Assembly (NCBI GenBank): GCA_900755095.1
Contig: CAAEFE010000122.1
Coordinates: 79,714-143,713 of the forward strand
Source: an uncultured Bacteroides sp.
Lineage (GTDB): Bacteria > Bacteroidota > Bacteroidia > Bacteroidales > Bacteroidaceae
Length of the DNA: 64,000 nucleotides
Direction of reading: 5' to 3'
Below the pieces are notes generated by a model. The model did no database searches. It had not been told where the DNA came from and was given only the letters and a program-made list of their open reading frames with translations. Of this stretch, positions 34,912-42,825 are shown piece by piece. How positions within the stretch are numbered: the stretch's first letter is position 1; each line of letters starts with the position of its first letter. A program made the position numbers and the translations under genes.

Positions 34912-37494
34912 ATGATACGACAGTTTGGTTTTACTTGGACAGCAATCAGCTGGTTACTGATGGGATACGGTTTATTTTTTGCCCTTTCCCCTCTGCAGGC
35001 GCAGACCGCCATCAAGAAATTCTCACTAGAGCTAAAGAACGAAAGCCTGCCCGAAGCACTGAAGCAGTTGGAAAAGGCAGGAGGAAAAAACATCCTCTTC
35101 ACCTACAACGGAACAGAAAGTTATCGGGTGACCGTCAGCATCCGCGAAAAGACGGAACGCGAAGCCATCGACCTTGTACTGGCCGGCAAACCCTTCCTTT
35201 GCATCGAACGGGAAGAGTATTTCGTCGTGCAGCGGAAGAAATCGGACAAAGCCATCGCCACAGAAGGCAAAGTATATGACGAAAAAGGAGCCCCCCTGCC
35301 CTTTGTCAACATTCTCGCCCTTGCCGCCGATTCCAGTTTCCTTGCCGGAAGCGTGACCGAAGAAGACGGCTCCTTCCATCTGCCCCCGGTAGCGGGAGAA
35401 GACTGTCTGCTGAAAGCGACCTACATAGGATATCGCCCGCAAATCATCCCCTGCCGGCAACAAAACACCATCCGCCTGCAACCCGACACAGAGTTACTGA
35501 AAGAAGTAGTCGTCACCGCCTCCCGCCCGCTGATAGAACGGAAAGGCGGAACGCTGAAGGCCAATATAGCCGGAACACCCCTTTCACTGATGGGATCGGC
35601 CAAAGAAATGATCTCCCACCTCCCTTTTGTCACCGGCTCGGACGGAGAATTTACCGTACTGGGCAGAGGCACTCCTGAAATCTATATCAACGGCCGCAAA
35701 GTCAGAGACAAGACCGAACTGGACCGTCTGCAAGCCAATGAAATACTATCGGCAGAAATCATCACTACACCGGGCGTACAATATGGCTCTTCGGTAGGCG
35801 CCGTCATCCGTCTGCGCACCATCCGCAAACGCGGACAGGGAATGAGCGGCAGTTTCTACACCGACTACTCGCAAGGACACGAACCGATCGGCAACGAAGG
35901 CATATCCCTGAACTACCGTACCGGCGGACTGGATATTTTCGTAAAAGGAGACTTTGCGGAAATCAACAATCACACAACCAACATCTCCAGCCAGGACATT
36001 TATGCTTCGTCCGACTGGAACCAATCGACAGAAAACAAAAGCAAACAAACCTACCGCACCTTCAACGGCGAACTGGGATTCAACTACGAAATCGACGAAG
36101 ACCAGTCATTCGGTATGCGCTATATGCCCGGCACGAACATAGGCAATGCACATACTACCAATGAAGGGACCACCCTCATCCTGCAAGATGGCAAAGAAGT
36201 AGACCACCTGCACGCTCTCCGCCAAACAGATGCCCACACCGGCTGGTGGCAGGCAGCCAACGGATACTACAACGGCACTTTCGGCAAATGGAACATCGAC
36301 TTCAACGCCGACTACCTGTACGGCCGGGACCGCATCCGTCAATATGCCGAAAACAACGGAACCGAAGACGCCACTTCGAGCAACCGCGTACGCAACCACC
36401 TCTATGCCGCCAAGCTCCTGCTCACCGCCCCACTCTGGAAAGGCAAACTCAGTTTCGGCACAGAAGAGACATTCACCAACCGCCACGACGTATTTCTCCA
36501 AAGCGGCTTCTCCGCCGATGCCGACGACCGCATCAAACAAACGATGCTCTCCGGCTTCATCGACTACAGCCTGCCATTGGGAAAGTTCAACATCCTTGCC
36601 GGACTGCGCTATGAATTTCAACAAACAGATTACTACGAGAAAGGGATTCACCAAGACGACCAAAGCCCCACCTATCGCGACTGGATACCGGTAGTCAGCA
36701 TCAGATACACCTCCGGCAACTGGTTCTTCGCCCTTTCTCACCGGACGCTGAAATACAGTCCCAGTTATGACATGCTCACCAGCGCCGTCACCTATCAGAA
36801 CAAGTACTCCTACCAGAGCGGAGACCCGTTTCTCGTTCCTCAGATACATCGTGCGACTTTCTTTGATGCCGGATGGAAATGGATCAACTTCAGCCTCAAC
36901 TACGACCATTGCTGGAATATGTACACCAGCTACACCCGACCGTATGACGACATCAACCATCCCGGTGTATTGCTGTTCGGCAGAGCAAGCATTCCGCATT
37001 CCAACCGATACGGAGGCAGCATCGTCCTTTCGCCAAAGATCGGCATATGGCAGCCTCAGTTCACCACCGGTATTGACTGGTTCAACTCTCACGCAACCTC
37101 CATAGGCATTACCCAAAACTGGAATGAACCGCGATTCTATTTCATTTTTGATAACAACTTCAGTTTCCCTAAAGGTTGGTTCTTCAACATCAAAGGAGAA
37201 CTGGCGCCCGGCGCCAAACAAAGTTACGCCATCTGGAAAACCGAAGGAAGAGTAGATGCCCAACTGACCAAATCATTCCTGAAAGACCAGGCGCTGAAAG
37301 TATCGGTAACCGCGAAAGACATCTTTCACACCGGCTACAGATACTTCACCATCTATGGCGACCGTACCTTCAGTTCCAACCGTGATTATACCGATCAGCA
37401 GCGTTTCGGCATCCGGCTGAGCTATCAGTTCAACGCCACGAAGAGCAAATATAAAGGAACCGGAGCCGGAGCAAGCGAAAAGTCACGTTTGTAA
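34912..37494 (+). CDS. STN-domain TonB-dependent outer-membrane receptor
   Basis: Outer-membrane beta-barrel receptor (860 aa) with an N-terminal signalling domain. Signal peptide to about residue 31 (LSPLQAQ). STN (secretin/TonB N-terminal) domain about 35-105: IKKFSLELKNESLPEALKQLEK, ILFTYNGTESYRVTVSIREKTEREAIDLVLAGKP split over that range. Carboxypeptidase-D-like domain about 115-190, TonB-box-like KEVVVTASRP near 196, a plug region with INGRKVRDKTELDRL and ILSAEIITTPGVQYG, and an OMP barrel ending near RFGIRLSYQFNA. The STN domain implies signalling to the FecR/ECF sigma pair encoded just downstream, although the usual order is sigma, FecR, receptor. The ligand is unknown; the plug is of the outer-membrane-barrel type rather than classical SusC. 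Confidence 0.85.
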   Translation: MIRQFGFTWTAISWLLMGYGLFFALSPLQAQTAIKKFSLELKNESLPEALKQLEKAGGKNILFTYNGTESYRVTVSIREKTEREAIDLVLAGKPFLCIEREEYFVVQRKKSDKAIATEGKVYDEKGAPLPFVNILALAADSSFLAGSVTEEDGSFHLPPVAGEDCLLKATYIGYRPQIIPCRQQNTIRLQPDTELLKEVVVTASRPLIERKGGTLKANIAGTPLSLMGSAKEMISHLPFVTGSDGEFTVLGRGTPEIYINGRKVRDKTELDRLQANEILSAEIITTPGVQYGSSVGAVIRLRTIRKRGQGMSGSFYTDYSQGHEPIGNEGISLNYRTGGLDIFVKGDFAEINNHTTNISSQDIYASSDWNQSTENKSKQTYRTFNGELGFNYEIDEDQSFGMRYMPGTNIGNAHTTNEGTTLILQDGKEVDHLHALRQTDAHTGWWQAANGYYNGTFGKWNIDFNADYLYGRDRIRQYAENNGTEDATSSNRVRNHLYAAKLLLTAPLWKGKLSFGTEETFTNRHDVFLQSGFSADADDRIKQTMLSGFIDYSLPLGKFNILAGLRYEFQQTDYYEKGIHQDDQSPTYRDWIPVVSIRYTSGNWFFALSHRTLKYSPSYDMLTSAVTYQNKYSYQSGDPFLVPQIHRATFFDAGWKWINFSLNYDHCWNMYTSYTRPYDDINHPGVLLFGRASIPHSNRYGGSIVLSPKIGIWQPQFTTGIDWFNSHATSIGITQNWNEPRFYFIFDNNFSFPKGWFFNIKGELAPGAKQSYAIWKTEGRVDAQLTKSFLKDQALKVSVTAKDIFHTGYRYFTIYGDRTFSSNRDYTDQQRFGIRLSYQFNATKSKYKGTGAGASEKSRL

Positions 37495-37540
37495 TTCCCG
37501 GTTTCACAAAGATGACCAACAAGTCGGTTCCATCACAAGA

Positions 37541-37652
37541 GAGGCTGACTAAAAAGTCAATAGTATTCCCAATCTCCTCCTTCGGGAAGGAGGAGTACCC
37601 GTAGGGGGAGGTGGTAGGTGAACACATTAAAGTTACTACTGATTTTTTAGTC
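37541..37652. repeat. Compound intergenic repeat between receptor and sigma factor genes
   Basis: GAGGCTGACTAAAAAGTC at 37541 matches the half of the palindrome at 33156 and is roughly inverted by GATTTTTTAGTC near 37641. Between them is a hairpin with arms CTCCTCCTT and AAGGAGGAG, then ACCCGTAGGGGGAGGTGG. I associate this composition with dispersed intergenic repeats in Bacteroidota. Confidence 0.6.
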
Positions 37653-37670
37653 GAACTCGGGGAAAAGTAC

Positions 37671-37678
37671 TATTTTTG
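37671..37678 (+). promoter_or_regulatory. -7 box of the sigma/FecR operon
   Basis: TATTTTTG at 37671-37678 fits the TAnnTTTG consensus, 23 bp before the sigma factor start. The -33 region is only T-rich. Confidence 0.55.
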
Positions 37679-37701
37679 CAGCTTCAGAATCCAGATAAAG
37701 A

Positions 37702-38211
37702 ATGTTCCTGTTCCATAAAAACCAGACAAAACAAGAAGCCTTCGGGCAAATGTTTACGGAAATGTACCCGCGAATGGTCCGTTATGCCTCACAACTGATG
37801 GGCGACGGAGAGGAAGCACGGGACATCGTAAGCGAAGTGATGGAGCAGGCTTGGAAACACTTCGACCAATTGGACGAGGCCGACCGCGGAGGCTGGATTT
37901 ATACAGCAGTCCGCAACACCTGCCTCAACCGGATGAAGCATCTGCAAGTGGAACGGGACAATGCGAAAGCACTCTACGAAGCAACGCTGGCCGATGTAAA
38001 AAGTAACTATCGGGAACACGAAGCACTGTTGCAGAAAGCGGAAACGATAGCCCGAAGCCTGCCGGAACCGACTTGCACCATCCTGCGGCTATGCTATTAC
38101 GAACATCTCACCTATCGGGAAGTCGCCCAACAACTCGGCATCAGTCCCGACACGGTAAAAAAACATATATCCAAAGCATTGCGTACACTACGCGAAGCCA
38201 TGAAAGAATAA
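37702..38211 (+). CDS. ECF-type RNA polymerase sigma-70 factor
   Basis: Extracytoplasmic-function sigma factor (169 aa). Region 2 is visible as FGQMFTEMYPRMVRYASQLMGDGEEARDIVSEVMEQAWKHFDQL (about residues 14-57) and region 4 as LRLCYYEHLTYREVAQQLGISPDTVKKHISKALRTLREAM, a clear helix-turn-helix. It is followed after 16 bp by a FecR-type anti-sigma gene and preceded by an STN-domain receptor, so it probably answers a ligand bound at the outer membrane and controls that receptor or linked genes. Its only seen promoter is the -7 box at 37671. Confidence 0.92.
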   Translation: MFLFHKNQTKQEAFGQMFTEMYPRMVRYASQLMGDGEEARDIVSEVMEQAWKHFDQLDEADRGGWIYTAVRNTCLNRMKHLQVERDNAKALYEATLADVKSNYREHEALLQKAETIARSLPEPTCTILRLCYYEHLTYREVAQQLGISPDTVKKHISKALRTLREAMKE

Positions 38212-38227
38212 AGAAGGAGGATACGCT

Positions 38228-39268
38228 ATGGAAGAAAAAGAAAAACGTACCAGCAAAGAAGAAGAAGGTTCCGGCTACGGACTGACAGCAGACAGCGACC
38301 ATTGTGAACTGACAACAGACGACCGTACCCCATTCTCCGAAAACGCAGAAACACGCCGTCTGCAAAATGCCTTTGGTGAAGCGTTGGGTGATCTGCCTCT
38401 GCCGGACGAAGTCCGGGAAGAATGGACCACATTCCTGCAACGGCAGGCACAGCAGAAGCGCAAACTTTATCTCCGCATCTGTTTATCCGGTGGTGTGGCA
38501 GCAGCCATTGCCCTGTTATTGTTACTTTGGTCCCCTTGGCACATCACAGGCAAGGACGGCATCCAGCAGAACATCGAAATCTTCACCGCCCTCCATGCAC
38601 CGGAACAAATTACCACTATCGAAGAGAACGGCAGAATCATCGTATCTACCCCGCCCGCCACGACCACCCGCCTCACATTGGAGGACGGAAGTCACGTCCT
38701 TTTAAGTGCAAACAGCCGTCTGGAATACCCCAAAGAGTTTTCCTCTCAGGGAAACCGCACCGTAAACCTCACCGGAGAAGCACGCTTCGAAGTGACCAAA
38801 GACGCCCACCGCCCCTTCATCGTCTCCGCCGATAAAATGCAGACACAAGTGCTGGGCACCGTATTCGACGTAAATGCCTATCCCGGCAATGCCCCCGCCG
38901 TCACCCTGTATCAAGGACGAGTAAAGGTCGGCAAAGCAGCCTCTCCCCTTGAGAAAGAAATAGTACCCGGACAATGCGCCACATTGACCACTAGCGGTGA
39001 CATCCGTCTGACGAAAGCCACGCAGACTGAAAAAGAAGGATGGACCAAAGACGAGTTTTATTATGACAACACCGAAATGATAACCGTACTGCAAAATATA
39101 GGAACCTGGTATAATATCAGCGTCATCTGCCATTCTGCAGACCTTTTACACAAACGAGTCCATTTCCGCTTCAGCCGGAATGTTCCGATAAAGACTCTAC
39201 TGAATGTACTGAATGATTTAGGCATTGCACACTTCCAGTATAAGGATAAGCAGATAGTAGTAGAATAA
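38228..39268 (+). CDS. FecR-family anti-sigma factor
   Basis: Inner-membrane anti-sigma regulator (346 aa) that relays the receptor signal to the ECF sigma factor. The cytoplasmic N-terminus (about 1-75) is hydrophilic. One membrane helix is seen near residues 78-100 (LYLRICLSGGVAAAIALLLLLW). The periplasmic FecR domain has TRLTLEDGSHVLLSANSRLEYPKEF, NRTVNLTGEARFEVTKDAHRPFIVSADKMQTQVLGTVFDVNAYPG in pieces between about 160 and 220, and a DUF4974-like C-terminus (YNISVICHSADLLHKRVHFRFSRN). The N-terminal segment is longer and more charged than in many FecR proteins. Confidence 0.92.
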   Translation: MEEKEKRTSKEEEGSGYGLTADSDHCELTTDDRTPFSENAETRRLQNAFGEALGDLPLPDEVREEWTTFLQRQAQQKRKLYLRICLSGGVAAAIALLLLLWSPWHITGKDGIQQNIEIFTALHAPEQITTIEENGRIIVSTPPATTTRLTLEDGSHVLLSANSRLEYPKEFSSQGNRTVNLTGEARFEVTKDAHRPFIVSADKMQTQVLGTVFDVNAYPGNAPAVTLYQGRVKVGKAASPLEKEIVPGQCATLTTSGDIRLTKATQTEKEGWTKDEFYYDNTEMITVLQNIGTWYNISVICHSADLLHKRVHFRFSRNVPIKTLLNVLNDLGIAHFQYKDKQIVVE

Positions 39269-39297
39269 ACGCAATCACCTCCTGACGAAAAAACAAA

Positions 39298-39430
39298 CTT
39301 TCATCTGTCATCTTTCACCATTGGTCGCCAAACTCCTTATTCATCGGGGCTTCCGATGATGAAAGATGATCTTTCAATCTATCACCCGATCTTTCATCTT
39401 TCACCTCAAGAATCTTTCACTTCAAGCACC
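39298..39430. repeat. CTTTCA-rich irregular repeat region
   Basis: CTTTCA occurs about six times between 39299 and 39420. One stretch, TGAAAGATGATCTTTCA at 39359-39375, is a 17-bp near-palindrome. Spacings vary (about 13-23 bp), so it is at most a degraded relative of the 22-bp arrays. It lies after the fecR stop and overlaps no gene. Confidence 0.4.
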
Positions 39431-39453
39431 TTTTATCTTCGGGCAAATCCCGT

Positions 39454-39885
39454 CTATTCTTGTTTCCCGTTTACTTTCGATAGCATGCGCAGTATGGCAC
39501 CATAAAAGAAAGAAATCCCTCTTCTCCGGATTTCGTTCTTCCTGCTCAATCCGTTCTTCTTTTCCCATGTACAAAAGCCCTTCATCAACTTCGAACGTAT
39601 TTCTTCTGTCTCGCATAGCTCACACCTATTCTGCACATAGGTACGTGTCAATACCAAACGAATGATTTCCCGATTCGGACAGAAGCATTCATCTTTAGCC
39701 AAAGCAGCCAGCACCACATCCAGCAGGCAAAGGGTACATCGTAATTCTGTTTCCGATAATCGGTCGATACTTTCAATCTGTCCAAAGCTGGGCCAGTTGT
39801 CTTTCAAAAAGGCAAGTTTATTGGTGGAGCTTTGTAAATCAAGCTTCATCAGGCAGGGACGGGGACAAGTAGAATCATTCATCAC
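39454..39885 (-). CDS. Small hypothetical protein, Cys-rich
   Basis: Unrecognised 143-aa frame without signal peptide or membrane segment. It has nine cysteines, including CxL-C and CELC-type pairs (ELRCTLCLLDVVLAAL, ECFCPNREI, NRCELCE), and a basic C-terminus (KKNGLSRKNEIRRRG). Start could be the Met at 39885 or 39882. It is the only sizeable minus-strand frame between fecR and rhuM and does not overlap another gene, which favours coding. No promoter of good quality is seen close to it. It could be a chance frame. Confidence 0.45.
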   Translation of the reverse strand: MMNDSTCPRPCLMKLDLQSSTNKLAFLKDNWPSFGQIESIDRLSETELRCTLCLLDVVLAALAKDECFCPNREIIRLVLTRTYVQNRCELCETEEIRSKLMKGFCTWEKKNGLSRKNEIRRRGISFFYGAILRMLSKVNGKQE

Positions 39886-40358
39886 TACTATTTTTTATTT
39901 GTTTGTGTATTCGCATACCTTCATGAAGAAGGCGCGGAAACTATTACTATATTACCCCATGAGAGGCTCTGGTAAGCCCGCGTCTGAATAATAAGCAATA
40001 GCTCCACGCCCATTAGAAGTATATAACAAATTTATATACGAAATGAACGTGGAGACTGACCGCCTATTATCTGCAGACGCAAAATTTACCAGATTTCTCA
40101 AAGCAGATAATAAAAACGTTATCTCCAAATCAATAAAACATATCTTTGTTTAGAAGATACGCCACAAATATAGGCATATTTTCCTAATAAGAATACCATT
40201 AAGGAAGTAAAATGAGTAAATAGAAGGGAGATGAACAAAACCGTCTACAACCAACAGACTATGTTCCTTCATCGCACGAGATACAAGAATGATTTCCCTT
40301 TCTTATTGCCTCTGCACAAAGAACAAGCTGCACGAATACCCAAAAGAAGCAGGAATAC

Positions 40359-40390
40359 TTTGTTTATCTCCCTATTATAGTTTATCTTTG
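40359..40390 (+). promoter_or_regulatory. Promoter reading directly into 22-bp array C
   Basis: -33 TTTG at 40359-40362 and -7 TATCTTTG at 40383-40390 with exactly 20 bp between. The predicted start near 40397 is 9 bp before the first array unit, so the array would be the 5' end of a transcript. No terminator is obvious downstream. Confidence 0.65.
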
Positions 40391-40405
40391 CTACTGATAT
40401 AGCTA

Positions 40406-40493
40406 GTTGTTCACGACCGTGAGCAGCTCTTACCACGGCCGTGATCAACGCTCTTCACGGACGTGAGCAACGCTTACCACGGCCGTGAACAAC
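40406..40493. repeat. 22-bp tandem palindromic array C (4 units)
   Basis: Units start at 40406, 40428, 40450 and 40472, each 22 bp. The core is CACGGCCGTG (variants CACGACCGTG and CACGGACGTG), flanked by GANCAAC on the right in all units. The core is GC-rich and shares no sequence with arrays A, B or D, but period, unit number and dyad symmetry are the same. Confidence 0.85.
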
Positions 40494-40710
40494 TAATGAT
40501 GCAAGCACCTTCATCCAACAATGCAGGCATCATAAACCAAAGATAAAGGCAGGATAACTTATGTATGAACGCTTGACAGCAAGCAGACAATCACTATATA
40601 ACCCGAGTTCTGTCCAAGTCCGGAAACTAATGATTAGTTTTGCAGATCAAAGGTAGCTATATCTTTATAACAAACAAGAAACGACGAATATGTTATAACG
40701 ATGTAAAGCA

Positions 40711-41727
40711 ATGGACGAAATAGAGAAAAACAACGGTGAAATCATCATATACCGGACAGAAGACGGAAGGACACAACTTGAAGTCCGTTTGGAGAATGAG
40801 AACGTTTGGCTGTCACAACAACAAATGAGTGAACTATTCCAAACTTCCCGTACTAACATAGTTGAACATATAAAGCACATCTTTGAAGAAGGTGAATTAG
40901 AGGAAAATTCAACCTGTCAGATATTCCGACAGGTTCGAATAGAAGGCACAAGAAAGGTAGAAAGAAGTATACCTTTCTATAATCTTGATATGATCATATC
41001 ATTGGGATATAGAGTAAAATCACGAGTTGCCACCCACTTCCGCCGCTGGGCTACCGAACGTCTGAAAGAATATCTGATCAAAGGTTTCGCCATGGACGAC
41101 CAACGTCTGAAAGAAATAGGCGGCGGCGGTTACTGGTACGAACTACTCAACCGTATACGCGATATCCGTTCATCTGAAAAAGTACTCTACCGGCAGGTTC
41201 TCGACTTGTATGCCACCAGTGTAGACTATGACCCAAAGGCAGACGAATCCATCCGGTTTTTCAAAATCGTGCAGAATAAGTTACACTATGCCGCCCACGG
41301 CCACACAGCAGCAGAAGTGATCTTCGAACGAGCGGATGCAGAAAAGCCATTTATGGGACTGGCCACATTTCCCGGCGAACAACCCCGGAAAGAAGATGTG
41401 CTGATAGCTAAAAACTATCTCAATGAAAAGGAACTGAAGATATTGAACAACCTGGTTTCCGGATACTTCGACTTCGCAGAAATACAAGCTATCAAACGTT
41501 CGCCCATGTATATGTCGGACTATATACATCACCTGGACCTCATCTTATCGACCACCGGAGAGCAAGTTTTGCAGAACGCAGGCACGATCTCTCACGAACA
41601 AGCCAAACAAAAAGCTCTGGGCGAATACCGAAAATATCATGTCAAAACCCTGTCGCCTGTAGAAGAGGCATATTTTGACAGTATCAAGAAACTGACAGCC
41701 GAAACAAAGAAGAAGAAAAAGAAATAA
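40711..41727 (+). CDS. RhuM-family protein (virulence RhuM / Fic-associated type)
   Basis: Cytoplasmic 338-aa protein of the RhuM family, named after a Salmonella pathogenicity-island gene; its biochemical role is not established. N-terminal marks: EIIIYRTEDGRTQLEVRLENENVWLSQQQMSELFQTSRTNIVEHIKHIFEEGEL in segments across residues 10-63, STCQIFRQVRIEGTRKVERSIPFYNLDMIISLGYRV near 66-102. The N-terminal part resembles a DNA-binding winged helix. The extreme C-terminus is a Lys tail (KKKKKK). It lies 18 bp before an HU-like gene, and a truncated paralogue lies 700 bp downstream in opposite orientation, suggesting a mobile or duplicated accessory unit. Confidence 0.85.
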   Translation: MDEIEKNNGEIIIYRTEDGRTQLEVRLENENVWLSQQQMSELFQTSRTNIVEHIKHIFEEGELEENSTCQIFRQVRIEGTRKVERSIPFYNLDMIISLGYRVKSRVATHFRRWATERLKEYLIKGFAMDDQRLKEIGGGGYWYELLNRIRDIRSSEKVLYRQVLDLYATSVDYDPKADESIRFFKIVQNKLHYAAHGHTAAEVIFERADAEKPFMGLATFPGEQPRKEDVLIAKNYLNEKELKILNNLVSGYFDFAEIQAIKRSPMYMSDYIHHLDLILSTTGEQVLQNAGTISHEQAKQKALGEYRKYHVKTLSPVEEAYFDSIKKLTAETKKKKKK

Positions 41728-41745
41728 AATACAATAAACAGTATC

Positions 41746-42384
41746 ATGGCAATACAATTTGAACTCTACAAGTCTCCTGCCCGGAAGGACGAAGAAGACA
41801 AGGAACTCTACCACGCACGGGTAGTCAACTTTCAGCATATCGACACCGACTATCTCGCCAAAGAAATACAACAAGCGACTTCGCTGACCGAAGGAGATGT
41901 AAAAGCGGTCCTCGAATCACTGAGCCACTTTATGGGATCACGCCTCCGGGAAGGGGAACGTGTTCACCTCGACGGCATCGGCTACTTTCAGGTAAAGCTG
42001 AACAGTCTGGAACCGATCACCTCGCCCAAGCTGAAAGCAAACCAAATGAAACTCAAAGCAAACATCGGCTTCAAGGCGGATAAAAAACTGAGAAGTTCGG
42101 TGAGTGTCGTCAAAGTGGAACGCAGTAAACTGAAGTTACACTCAGTGCCACGCTCCAACGAAGAGATAGACAGACTGCTGACCGCGTATTTCAGTAATAA
42201 CCAAATACTGACCCGCTCGGACTTTCAAGGACTTTGCAAACTTACGCTTACCACTGCCGCCCGACATATCAAACGGCTGAAAGAAGAAAAGAAGTTGCAG
42301 AATATCAATACTCGTCAGAGTCCGGTTTATGTTCCGATGCCGGGGTATTATGGTAAGCCGGAAGTAGAAGACACCGTAAAATAA
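41746..42384 (+). CDS. HU/IHF-like DNA-binding protein, Bacteroidota long form
   Basis: Nucleoid-type DNA-binding protein (212 aa), longer than canonical HU (about 90 aa). The N-terminal part matches the HU-like domain of the Bacteroidota family: MAIQFELYKSPARKDEEDKELYHARVV, then TDYLAKEIQQATSLTEGDVKAVLESLSHFMGSRLREGERVHLDGIGYFQVKL in pieces between 43 and 95. The C-terminal 80 residues (RSNEEIDRLLTAYFSNNQILTRSDF, TLTTAARHIKRLKEEKKLQ) look like an added winged-helix-like domain. It probably shares a transcript with rhuM (18-bp gap). Confidence 0.85.
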   Translation: MAIQFELYKSPARKDEEDKELYHARVVNFQHIDTDYLAKEIQQATSLTEGDVKAVLESLSHFMGSRLREGERVHLDGIGYFQVKLNSLEPITSPKLKANQMKLKANIGFKADKKLRSSVSVVKVERSKLKLHSVPRSNEEIDRLLTAYFSNNQILTRSDFQGLCKLTLTTAARHIKRLKEEKKLQNINTRQSPVYVPMPGYYGKPEVEDTVK

Positions 42385-42459
42385 GGGAAAGACAGAAAAA
42401 TATGGCTTCAATAAGGGTGAGAGATGCTGCATCAGAACAAGAAAAGCAATGAGAGATGT

Positions 42460-42682
42460 CCTCTATCTGAACATGTGCAATTTTTGCACATGTTGAATCC
42501 TTCACCAATTCTTCCGACTTATAGATGTTATTAACATGCTTCACTATTGAAGTTCTGTCCGTTTGGAACAATTCTGCCATTTGAGCCTGAGTCAGCCACA
42601 CTGTTTCATCCTCCAACTTCACATCAATCGACGTTTTCCCGTCTTTTGTCTGATAAATGACAATATTACCTCTATTGTCCAT
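42460..42682 (-). pseudogene. Truncated rhuM remnant (N-terminal ~74 codons)
   Basis: The first 74 codons match the RhuM N-terminus (NIVIYQTKDGKTSIDVKLEDE, VWLTQAQMAELFQTDRTSIVKHV, STCAKIAHVQ). After HVQIED similarity stops and the frame continues into unrelated sequence overlapping the HU gene's 3' side, up to a stop near 42305. The full family length is about 340 aa, so about 78% is missing. Promoter and 5' leader are intact (-7 TACATTTG at 42753-42746), so a short peptide may still be made. It faces the intact rhuM at 40711. Confidence 0.75.
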
Positions 42683-42707
42683 GAAATGCCTCCTTTTTTA
42701 TGCATTG

Positions 42708-42743
42708 CGCCCGTCCATTGCCTTGGTTAGCAATGGACGGGCG
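42708..42743. repeat. 14-bp perfect stem hairpin at the rhuM-remnant promoter
   Basis: CGCCCGTCCATTGC at 42708-42721 is exactly inverted at 42730-42743 around an 8-nt loop. On the minus strand it starts 3 bp after the -7 box (42753-42746), so it would form the very 5' end of the remnant's transcript. No T run follows in either direction. Confidence 0.7.
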
Positions 42744-42757
42744 TACAAATGTAATAC

Positions 42758-42792
42758 TTTAAAAAAGAAAAAGGCGACATACCGGCCTTTTA
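42758..42792 (-). terminator. Terminator after the minus-strand GH30 gene
   Basis: Read on the minus strand, AAAAGGC pairs with GCCTTTT around a 9-nt loop, followed by TTCTTTTTT. It begins 34 bp past the GH30 stop. Confidence 0.65.
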
Positions 42793-42825
42793 TTCGACCG
42801 GACAAACCCATAATTGACTCTTATA

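Larger units (their letters stand above)
39886..40710. other. 825-bp intergenic region with promoter-fed 22-bp array
   Basis: No credible protein frame is present. The gap holds an isolated TATCTTTG at 40141-40148, a well-formed promoter at 40359-40390, the 22-bp array C (40406-40493), and a -7-like TAGTTTTG at 40635-40642 that probably serves rhuM. Confidence 0.7.

Noticed and set aside
36106..37263. A 385-codon open frame antisense to the STN receptor, and a 373-codon one antisense to the S41 protease (33239-34360)
   Set aside because: Both lie fully within well-supported genes and encode low-complexity Val/Phe-rich sequence typical of shadow frames.
39298..39430. A fifth 22-bp array in the CTTTCA-rich region
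   Set aside because: Spacings between repeats vary from about 13 to 23 bp, so no fixed period is supported.
40406..40493. Integron or attachment-site array
   Set aside because: No integrase or recombinase gene is present in the window and no cassette genes separate the units.
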